Assembly: GCA_927798505.1 (NCBI GenBank)
Contig: CAKMNE010000051.1
Coordinates: forward strand, 1-8,969
Reading direction: 5' to 3'
Source of the DNA: an uncultured Bacteroidales bacterium
GTDB lineage: Bacteria > Bacteroidota > Bacteroidia > Bacteroidales > UBA932
DNA: 8,969 nucleotides
This document shows positions 1-5,429 of the stretch, piece by piece. How positions within the stretch are numbered: the first letter of the stretch is position 1; every line of letters begins with the position of its first letter. Made by a program: the position numbers and the translations under genes. The notes below the pieces were generated by a model, which worked only from the letters and a program-made list of their open reading frames with translations, did not search any database and was not told the DNA's origin.

Positions 1-54
1 CCCTTTCTTGTCGAGGATGGCGTCAGCAATGACACGGAGGTCGTGTGTAATCAT
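1..54 (-). CDS. rsfS: Probable ribosomal silencing factor RsfS, N-terminal fragment cut by the window edge
   Basis: Reading leftward from an ATG at 54-52 there are 18 open codons to the window edge, beginning MITHDLRVIADAILDKKG. The fragment is too short for a firm call. The pattern of an N-terminal helix ending in a DKKG turn resembles the start of RsfS (the Iojap/YbeB family), which binds ribosomal protein uL14 and blocks subunit joining when nutrients are low. As I recall, rsfS beside a divergent birA is a familiar Bacteroidales arrangement, and this supports the call. The gene is divergent from birA with only 50 bp between the start codons, and a leftward -7 element (83-90) sits in that gap. 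The catalytic-like core of the family lies outside the window. It could be another protein with a similar start. Confidence 0.6.
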   Translation of the reverse strand, partial: MITHDLRVIADAILDKKG

Positions 55-70
55 ATAAAGTTAAATGTAT

Positions 71-78
71 TATTTTTG
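71..78 (+). promoter_or_regulatory. Candidate -7 element for birA
   Basis: TATTTTTG matches the Bacteroidota -7 consensus TAnnTTTG, 26 bp upstream of the birA ATG, so the leader would be about 20 nt. The expected -33 position lies around 48-51, within the first codons of the divergent gene, and shows only a weak TGTG. The element overlaps a chance match to a relaxed DnaA box. Confidence 0.5.
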
Positions 79-82
79 CACA

Positions 83-90
83 CAAATATA
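83..90 (-). promoter_or_regulatory. Candidate -7 element for the leftward rsfS-like gene
   Basis: Read on the minus strand the site is TATATTTG, a full match to the Bacteroidota TAnnTTTG -7 element. A start site about 6 bp downstream would give a leader of roughly 23 nt. I see no clear TTG/TTTG -33 element at the expected distance, which here would fall inside the start of birA. It faces the birA -7 element across only 4 bp. Confidence 0.5.
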
Positions 91-104
91 ACAAAAAAAG
101 AGCC

Positions 105-704
105 ATGGAGAATATAATATGGTACGATGAGCTGGATTCTACCAATAATGAGGCCAGAAGGGTGCTGGATGCCCTTGACAATTTGTCAGTAATCGCCGCT
201 GTCGGACAAAGTGCCGGCAGAGGACAGGGTGATCACACCTGGTTTGCAAGCCCCGGGAAGAATATCACAGCTACGATTGTCCTCAAGCCGGAGAATCTTT
301 CGGCCGGTGATTATCTTTTCGTTACCAGGGTGACAACACTTGCTTTGCTTTCCTATTTGCGGGAGCATGGAGTGCAGGCCCGGATCAAATGGCCGAATGA
401 CATTTGGGTGGAAGACAGGAAGATTTGCGGAATACTGATAGAGAATATCATCGACGGCAACAGGATGAAAGCCTGTCTGATAGGCATAGGTCTGAACATA
501 AACGAGGAAGGCTGGCCGGAGAATCTGCCCAATCCTGTATCCCTTAAGGAACTTACCGGAAAGGAATACGATGTGCGCCACGAACTTCAACTGCTTGTCG
601 GACAAATCAGCCGTCACAGTGAGATGCTTCTCAGCAGTGACGGCCGGAATTATCTTGAGCAGGAATTCGCCCGCTACGTTTTCAGGCTTCCTGAAGGGAT
701 CTGA
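105..704 (+). CDS. birA: Biotin-[acetyl-CoA-carboxylase] ligase, catalytic domain only, C-terminal domain missing
   Basis: This 199-residue protein activates biotin with ATP to biotinyl-5'-AMP and transfers it to a lysine of biotin carboxyl-carrier proteins. The catalytic domain is clear: DSTN at 11-14, the biotin/AMP loop AGRGQ at 37-41, IKWPND at 94-99, the catalytic-type lysine K106 followed by CGILIE, and GIGLNIN near 127-133. There is no N-terminal helix-turn-helix, so it is a simple ligase and not a repressor, as is usual in Bacteroidota. The oddity is the end. Relatives continue about 45-50 residues into a small SH3-like domain after a Y/F-x-x-L-Y/F-R segment, but here the protein stops at FRLPEGI. 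The missing domain would fall over rpe, and neither other forward frame restores it. The A/T-rich leader with an ATG at 105 supports the start. Confidence 0.9.
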   Translation: MENIIWYDELDSTNNEARRVLDALDNLSVIAAVGQSAGRGQGDHTWFASPGKNITATIVLKPENLSAGDYLFVTRVTTLALLSYLREHGVQARIKWPNDIWVEDRKICGILIENIIDGNRMKACLIGIGLNINEEGWPENLPNPVSLKELTGKEYDVRHELQLLVGQISRHSEMLLSSDGRNYLEQEFARYVFRLPEGI

Positions 705-1326
705 TCATTGCGGCCGGATCTTCCGCCCCCAGCACTGAACTGCCCGCCACGACTATGTCCACACCTGCTTCCCTCAAGGCCGCAATGTTGGACATCCCTA
801 CCCCGCCATCGACTTCAATCAGCGCGTCCGATCCCCTTTTGAGCAGTTCGGACTTCAATGCGCTAACCCGGTCAAGACTCTCATAGATGAACTTCTGTCC
901 TCCGAACCCGGCGAACACTGACATGACAAGGAAGAAGTCCGCCTTGCCTATGTACTTGTACAGCCTTTCCACCGGAACATCCGGATTGATTGCTATTCCG
1001 GCCTTCATCCCTAGCCTCCGTATCTCTGCAAGATTGCTTGCAGTCTTCCGCCCCGAAGCCTCGAGGTGGAAACTGACCATCTGAACGCCGAGGGACTGCA
1101 GCTTTTCGAACCATTTCTCGGGATTGACCACCATAAGATGAGCATCCATAGGGCTCTTCACAGCCCTTGATACTGCTTCCACTACAGGAAATCCGAAGGA
1201 AATGTTGGGTACAAAAGTGCCGTCCATTATGTCAAGATGGATGAAATCCGAATCCTTGTCGATTCTCTGAAGCTCTCTTTCCAGATGAAGGAAATCCGCC
1301 GTGAGTATGGATGGTGCTACTTTCAT
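682..1326 (-). CDS. rpe: Ribulose-phosphate 3-epimerase
   Basis: This 214-residue cytosolic TIM-barrel enzyme interconverts ribulose-5-phosphate and xylulose-5-phosphate in the pentose phosphate pathway. It starts with the family hallmark MKVAPSILTADF. The metal and catalytic residues are visible: H30 and D32 in HLDIMDG, H63 in DAHLMV and D173 in EVDGGV. The phosphate-binding GSSVLG lies near the C-terminus, and the length is normal. The start is fixed by homology: the reading frame stays open upstream, but that extension lies antiparallel over pepD and is not Rpe-like. The ATG overlaps the pepD stop as ATGA (1323-1326), which suggests translational coupling. The 3' end overlaps the convergent birA by 23 bp. 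The conserved loop normally read as VNPGFGGQ appears here as VFAGFGGQ (137-144), losing the Asn-Pro pair, although all metal ligands are intact. Confidence 0.95.
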   Translation of the reverse strand: MKVAPSILTADFLHLERELQRIDKDSDFIHLDIMDGTFVPNISFGFPVVEAVSRAVKSPMDAHLMVVNPEKWFEKLQSLGVQMVSFHLEASGRKTASNLAEIRRLGMKAGIAINPDVPVERLYKYIGKADFFLVMSVFAGFGGQKFIYESLDRVSALKSELLKRGSDALIEVDGGVGMSNIAALREAGVDIVVAGSSVLGAEDPAAMIRSLQEA

Positions 1327-2759
1327 TGGCCGGTGTATGTTGTTACCACATCCTCGAGATGTCTGGTAAACTTGTCGAGGCTGGCGAGTTCCAGTTTCTC
1401 TCCCGGAGCGTGGACTCCGCGAAGGGTAGGTCCGAAGGAAATCATATCCAGACCGGGGAATTTCTCGAGGAAGAGTCCGCATTCGAGTCCTGCGTGGATT
1501 GCAAGCACCAGAGGCTTCTGCCCGAAGAGTTTCTCGTAGGAGGCAACGCAATGCCTGAGGATTGCGGAATTGACATCAGGAGCCCAGCCCGGGTACTCGC
1601 TCAGGTGCTCCACTTTTGCGCCTCCCAGACTCAGGGCGGCCTCTACCTTTGCAGCTGCCATATGGCATGATGACCTGGTACTGCTCCTTTGGCTGGTGCA
1701 CACCGAAATGGTGCAGGCCTGCATATCCGTCTTTACGGAAGCAAGATTGGTGGATGTCTCAACGAAGTCCTTGATGGTCTGGCTCATTGCAAGCACGCCG
1801 TGAGGACAGGCAAACAGGGATGAGACTATCCTGCGGGCATCCTCGTCACGCATAGGAAGATGGGCGCAAGGATGCTCGGGCACTTTTGTGCTGAAGCAGA
1901 GCGAAGGCTCGCTTACCTTGTATTCATTTTTGAGCGCTTCTCCGAATTCGATGAAACGGGCAGCCAGGGCCTCCGGGTCAGGGGTGGTGACTGCCGCACT
2001 GCATTCTCGGGCTATGGCGTTGTGCTTTCCGCCTCCGTTGATATGTATCAGCTGGATATTATCCAATTCTCCATAGAGGAAGCGGCACATCTGCTGAACG
2101 GTGTTTACCCTTTCCTTGTTGATGTCATCGCCGCTATGGCCGCCTACCCCGCCGCTGATGGTCAGTTTTATCCTGCTCCAGCCTTGCTTGGCGGCGGTGG
2201 TTTGGAAATCGAAGACGGCTTCGGTGGTGACGCCGCCGGCGCAGCCTATGAACATCTGCCCTTCATCCTCGGAATCGAGGTTGATAAGGGTTTTGCCGGT
2301 AAAGAAGCCTTCCTCCATCTGCATTGCACCGTCCATTCCGGTTTCCTCGGAGATGGTGAAGATGCACTCCAGTTTTCCGCAAGGGGTATCGCTGTCCAGA
2401 AGCGCAAGGCAGGCGGCAATGCCGATTCCGTCATCTGCACCGAGTGTGGTGTCCTTGGCTATCATCCATCCGTCCTCGATAACATATTCTATAGGATCGG
2501 TAAGGAAGTTATGCTTAGAGTTCGGACTTTTCTCGCAGACCATATCCTGATGCGCCTGCAGAACAAGCGTAGGCACGGCTTCCTTTCCCGGAGCGGCCTC
2601 TTTGGTGATGCAGACGTTGCCTATGGCATCGCGCCTGGCTTCAAGCTTGCGCTCTGCAGCCCATTGAAGGAGGAAGTCCGTCATCGGCTCCTCATGTCCC
2701 GATTCACGCGGAATCGTGGTGATTTCCTTGAAAATGTCAAGGACCGTATTTGAATTCAT
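1323..2759 (-). CDS. pepD: Cytosolic non-specific dipeptidase (aminoacyl-histidine dipeptidase, M20 family)
   Basis: This 478-residue protein is full length for PepD (about 485 in E. coli). It is a metal-dependent cytosolic dipeptidase that hydrolyses a broad set of dipeptides, including Xaa-His, and recycles peptides to amino acids. Visible motifs are HQD at 70-72 (first metal ligand), GADDGIG at 107-113 (bridging Asp), SEETG at 137-141 (catalytic base and metal ligand), NLDSEDEG near residue 165, the TSQRSS segment of the lid/dimerisation domain, and IHAGLECG with the C-terminal ligand H422. I chose the ATG at 2759 because MNSNTVLDIFKEITTIPR aligns with the family start. An upstream in-frame ATG at 2810 would overlap dnaA and adds unrelated residues. 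It lies 7 bp after the dnaA stop and overlaps rpe by 4 bp, so it is the middle gene of a probable operon. Confidence 0.94.
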   Translation of the reverse strand: MNSNTVLDIFKEITTIPRESGHEEPMTDFLLQWAAERKLEARRDAIGNVCITKEAAPGKEAVPTLVLQAHQDMVCEKSPNSKHNFLTDPIEYVIEDGWMIAKDTTLGADDGIGIAACLALLDSDTPCGKLECIFTISEETGMDGAMQMEEGFFTGKTLINLDSEDEGQMFIGCAGGVTTEAVFDFQTTAAKQGWSRIKLTISGGVGGHSGDDINKERVNTVQQMCRFLYGELDNIQLIHINGGGKHNAIARECSAAVTTPDPEALAARFIEFGEALKNEYKVSEPSLCFSTKVPEHPCAHLPMRDEDARRIVSSLFACPHGVLAMSQTIKDFVETSTNLASVKTDMQACTISVCTSQRSSTRSSCHMAAAKVEAALSLGGAKVEHLSEYPGWAPDVNSAILRHCVASYEKLFGQKPLVLAIHAGLECGLFLEKFPGLDMISFGPTLRGVHAPGEKLELASLDKFTRHLEDVVTTYTGQ

Positions 2760-2766
2760 AGAAAAA

Positions 2767-4188
2767 TTATTTGGAGACAGGTGCAAGTATGCCCTGTATA
2801 TCGGTGACATACTTTTTGAACACCTTGTCTGTTGACATCAGGTCGGACACGGTGCTGCAGCTGTGAAGAACCGTAGAGTGGTCCTTGCCGCCTGTGCTGG
2901 CACCGATTGCAGCGAGAGAGCAACCTTCGATAAGCGTGCGGCAGAGGTACATGGAAATCTGCCTTGCCTGCACTATCTGGCGCTTGCGTGAATTGGATAC
3001 GAGATCTTCACGGGTAATCTTGAAGTAATCGCAGACTGTAAGCTGAACCTTATCGATGCTGAGTTCGTTCTTCTCCTCCCCTACAATCTTGTCGATTATG
3101 CCTGCGGCAAGTCCTATGGTCACATCCCTGTGCGTGAAAGTGGCGTTGGCAATCAGGGAAACAAGGGCTCCGTGAAGTTCGCGGAAGCTGTTTTTCACAT
3201 GCATTGCTATGAACTGCAGCACGTCATCGGAGATGACAAGGCCCTCGAGCTGGCAACGGCGGCGAAGCATGTCGAGCCTGGTTTCGTAGTCCGGGTGGGT
3301 GAGCTCAACGGAGAGTCCCCACTTCATGCGTGACAGAAGCCTTTCCTCGAAATTGCTCAGGTCCTTCGGCGCGCGGTCGGAGGTGAGGATGAGTTGCTTG
3401 CTGTTCTGATGCAGGTGATTGAAGATATTGAAGAAAGCGTTCTGGTTTCCCTGTCCCTGCAAATCCTGAATGTCATCCACTATGAGCACGTCGATCTGCA
3501 TATAGAAACCGAGAAAATCAGTCAGTTTGTTGTGGGTATAGACAGCATCCATATACTGAGTCTTGAACTCGTTTCCGGTAACATAGAGAACCGTGAGTTC
3601 AGGATGCTGCTCCTTGATAGAGTTGCCTATAGCCTGGGCAAGATGGGTTTTTCCCAGTCCCGGCCCTCCGAAAATGAACAGAGGATTGAAAGGGGTTTTG
3701 CCCGGCTTGCAGGCAATATCCCTTCCGGCAGTAATGCCGAGGTGGTTGCATTCTCCGTCCACCAGAGTGCTGAAGCGATAATCCGGGTTGAGCCTTGGGT
3801 CTATCTGTACCTTTCTGTATTCCTGGAACACAACGCCCGGTTTCCCGGATGCAATATGGGATGGAACAGGAATTGGTCTGTTGGTGGAGGTAAGTCCGCC
3901 GGCACCTTCGATTATCATCGATGGCTGACCCTGTACGGGGCTGATTCGGTAACGGAGCTTTGCACCGGCGCCGAGTTCCCTGCGAAGCGTCCTGCTGAGT
4001 ATGTCCAGGAATGCACTCTCAAGGTAAGACCTGTAATAATCGGTAGGAACTTCTATGGTAAGGGTAGAACCCACCAGGGACACAGCCTTTACAGGCTTGA
4101 ACCAGGTGGCGAACTGATGCGGCTCAATGTTCTGCTCAATAATGCGCAGACAACTCTCCCAGACAGCTATGTGTCTTTCCTTTTCCAT
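2767..4188 (-). CDS. dnaA: Chromosomal replication initiator protein DnaA
   Basis: This 473-residue AAA+ ATPase binds DnaA boxes at oriC, forms an ATP-dependent filament and melts the origin. Domain I (about 1-85) has the W-x-x-CL...F-x-TWF pattern seen in other DnaA proteins. Domain II is short (about 86-125). Domain III carries Walker A GGPGLGKTH (174-182), Walker B VLIVDDIQ (234-241), sensor 1 LTSDRAP (268-274), box VII with the candidate arginine finger R287 (R283 corresponds to the other box VII arginine), and sensor 2 FREL with R336. The next residue after FREL is His339 where E. coli DnaA has Glu. Domain IV (about 375-473) has the DNA-binding signature ending in GGKDHSTVLHS (433-443). 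dnaN is not adjacent; pepD follows after 7 bp. No cluster of TTATNCACA boxes is visible nearby, so the window gives no evidence for oriC. Confidence 0.97.
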   Translation of the reverse strand: MEKERHIAVWESCLRIIEQNIEPHQFATWFKPVKAVSLVGSTLTIEVPTDYYRSYLESAFLDILSRTLRRELGAGAKLRYRISPVQGQPSMIIEGAGGLTSTNRPIPVPSHIASGKPGVVFQEYRKVQIDPRLNPDYRFSTLVDGECNHLGITAGRDIACKPGKTPFNPLFIFGGPGLGKTHLAQAIGNSIKEQHPELTVLYVTGNEFKTQYMDAVYTHNKLTDFLGFYMQIDVLIVDDIQDLQGQGNQNAFFNIFNHLHQNSKQLILTSDRAPKDLSNFEERLLSRMKWGLSVELTHPDYETRLDMLRRRCQLEGLVISDDVLQFIAMHVKNSFRELHGALVSLIANATFTHRDVTIGLAAGIIDKIVGEEKNELSIDKVQLTVCDYFKITREDLVSNSRKRQIVQARQISMYLCRTLIEGCSLAAIGASTGGKDHSTVLHSCSTVSDLMSTDKVFKKYVTDIQGILAPVSK

Positions 4189-4238
4189 TAGATATTTCCT
4201 CGGTAAATACTGGGTCTGTTTCTATCTGTCAGCGAGTG

Positions 4239-4266
4239 CAAAAGTGGCGTAAAAATTCTTTACAAA
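4239..4266 (-). promoter_or_regulatory. Candidate promoter for dnaA (and probably pepD-rpe)
   Basis: On the minus strand a TTTG (+ strand CAAA, 4263-4266) is followed after 16 bp by CACTTTTG (4239-4246), one mismatch from the TAnnTTTG -7 consensus. The spacer is shorter than the usual 19 or so. A start site near 4233 would give a leader of about 45 nt. The leader (4189-4232) holds no obvious structure. Confidence 0.35.
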
Positions 4267-4301
4267 AAAATGAATTTACTATTGCAATTGAATTCTTTTT
4301 T
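4264..4301 (-). terminator. Weak AT-rich stem-loop, possible terminator of the amidase gene
   Basis: On the + strand, seven A, a T, then GAATT (4272-4276) face AATTC and six T (4291-4301) across a 14-base loop that itself contains the palindrome ATTGCAAT. On the leftward transcript the hairpin is followed by a run of T, so it could end amidase transcription 15 bp after its stop codon. It is almost all A/T, and it overlaps the -33 region of the candidate dnaA promoter, so the call is tentative. Confidence 0.3.
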
Positions 4302-4315
4302 ACCTATCGAATTCC

Positions 4316-5377
4316 TTAGTCCACTTCCAACTTGACCACATAGGCATCCGGATATTTTTCTGCAACGGCCTTCCTGACAAGTTCTGCCTCAGAGCGGTCC
4401 GAACTTACTCCTATAATGTGGCGGTATTTGTTTCCCGCCTTGATAATCAATGGCTTATAGCCTAAAAGACGGGAATCTCCGGCCGGCAGTTCCTTGCTTA
4501 CAGTAAAAATCTGGACCCCATATACGGTCTTCTTTTCCTTGGGCTGCGGCGAGGGCTGCTCCTGTGCAGCGCGGATTGACATCGAGGCATCATAGTCCTT
4601 TTTATAGAGTTTGAAGGCATTGAACAAAGCCTGTGCGATGCGCTCTCTTTCGGCCTCGCTTTTGAGTATCTCCAAATCCTTGGAATTGCTGATAAAACCG
4701 AGTTCGGCAAGCACTGCCGGCATAGTGGTTCTCCAAAGCACGTAGAACGGATCCTGATACACGCCCCTGTTCTGGGGAAACGGACCGTTGCCGAGGCAGT
4801 CTATTATGTCCTGCGCAAATTTGATGCTGTTGCCCAGATGGGCGCTCTGCATCATTGTCATGAATATATATGACTCCGGATTGTTGGGGTCGAACCCGGC
4901 AGTTTCGGGGTTGAAGTCATCGTCAAGTGTGATTACGCTGTTCTCGCGCCTTACCAGGTCTAGGTTCATTTTGATAAGATCCTGATTTCCCTTTTTCGAC
5001 TTTCCCAGCACGTGGACGGAATAGCCGCGTGCCGCCTTGTCCAGGGCTGAATTGATATGAATGGAGATGAACAGGTCTGCATTAGCCTTGTTGGCGGCCT
5101 CCGCTCTCTGATTCAGGGTCACCGCCTTGTCCTCGCTTCTGGTCAATATGACATTCACGTCCGGATAGGCCGCATTGATTTTGCTCTTCAGGCGCCTGGC
5201 TATGTCCAGGGTAAACGTTTTTTCATAACTTTTACCGTCTGCGCTCACGGCTCCGGGGTCCTTTCCGCCGTGTCCCGCATCTATGACAACGGTTCTGAGA
5301 CCGAGATTCCCGTTCCCTGCAGGCTGCGGGAAAGCGGCTGACAGAGCGATCAGAAGGGTCAGAAGGCTTTTAATCAT
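4316..5377 (-). CDS. Secreted N-acetylmuramoyl-L-alanine amidase (Amidase_3) with C-terminal SPOR-like domain
   Basis: This 353-residue zinc amidase cleaves the bond between N-acetylmuramic acid and L-alanine of the stem peptide in periplasmic peptidoglycan, usually during cell separation. A signal peptide covers roughly residues 1-20 (MIK, then a hydrophobic LLTLLIALSAAF core). The Amidase_3 domain (about 28-260) shows DAGHGG with H36, E52, SIHINS with H107, and the catalytic AELGF with E225. A Pro/Gln/Lys-rich linker (about 272-283) leads to a SPOR-like domain (about 284-353) with VQIF, YRHIIG and a final PDAYVV, a fold that binds septal glycan strands stripped of stem peptides. The ATG at 5377 fits because the signal peptide starts there; an in-frame ATG at 5416 would only add a polar N-extension. 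It is divergent from lptD. Confidence 0.92.
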   Translation of the reverse strand: MIKSLLTLLIALSAAFPQPAGNGNLGLRTVVIDAGHGGKDPGAVSADGKSYEKTFTLDIARRLKSKINAAYPDVNVILTRSEDKAVTLNQRAEAANKANADLFISIHINSALDKAARGYSVHVLGKSKKGNQDLIKMNLDLVRRENSVITLDDDFNPETAGFDPNNPESYIFMTMMQSAHLGNSIKFAQDIIDCLGNGPFPQNRGVYQDPFYVLWRTTMPAVLAELGFISNSKDLEILKSEAERERIAQALFNAFKLYKKDYDASMSIRAAQEQPSPQPKEKKTVYGVQIFTVSKELPAGDSRLLGYKPLIIKAGNKYRHIIGVSSDRSEAELVRKAVAEKYPDAYVVKLEVD

Positions 5378-5406
5378 TGTGAACTTGGATAAATTGTGTA
5401 TATTTG
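5377..5406 (+). promoter_or_regulatory. Promoter for lptD, Bacteroidota type
   Basis: TTG (5377-5379), a 19-bp spacer and TATATTTG (5399-5406) form a good match to the Bacteroidota -33/-7 promoter. The -33 element overlaps the first base of the divergent amidase start codon. A start site near 5412 leaves about 18 nt before the TTG start proposed for lptD, and lies downstream of every in-frame ATG except the one at 5481. Confidence 0.65.
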
Positions 5407-5413
5407 TCGTTTG

Positions 5414-5421
5414 CAAATATA
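5414..5421 (-). promoter_or_regulatory. Candidate -7 element for the amidase gene
   Basis: TATATTTG on the minus strand, a full match to TAnnTTTG, lies 36 bp upstream of the amidase ATG and implies a leader of about 31 nt. No TTG/TTTG stands at the usual 19-bp spacing; the nearest candidates give spacers of 13 or 25 bp. It faces the lptD -7 element across 7 bp. Confidence 0.5.
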
Positions 5422-5429
5422 CTCATAAA

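Noticed and set aside
74..82. TTTTGCACA, a match to a relaxed DnaA box
   Set aside because: A single site, fully explained by the birA -7 element and the bases after it; the dnaA and rho promoters show the same TTTGCAC string. No cluster of boxes or DNA-unwinding element is near, so no oriC is claimed.
1327..1551. N-terminal extension of rpe from an ATG at 1551
   Set aside because: The extra residues are an off-frame shadow of pepD, and the Rpe family begins at the MKVAPSIL start.
1860..2753. 297-codon open frame antisense to pepD
   Set aside because: It lies wholly opposite a conserved, full-length PepD, shows no recognisable domain, and fits the codon bias of the real strand.
3394..4191. 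265-codon open frame antisense to dnaA
   Set aside because: Shadow of the DnaA coding sequence; no domain, no promoter at its start, and its end simply coincides with the dnaA start.
4189..4315. AT-rich gap upstream of dnaA as replication origin
   Set aside because: Only 127 bp and no TTATNCACA boxes on either strand. A promoter and a weak terminator explain it better.
5283..5429. Upstream extension of lptD from ATG 5283
   Set aside because: It overlaps the amidase coding region, includes both promoters, and would put about 49 unrelated residues before the signal peptide.
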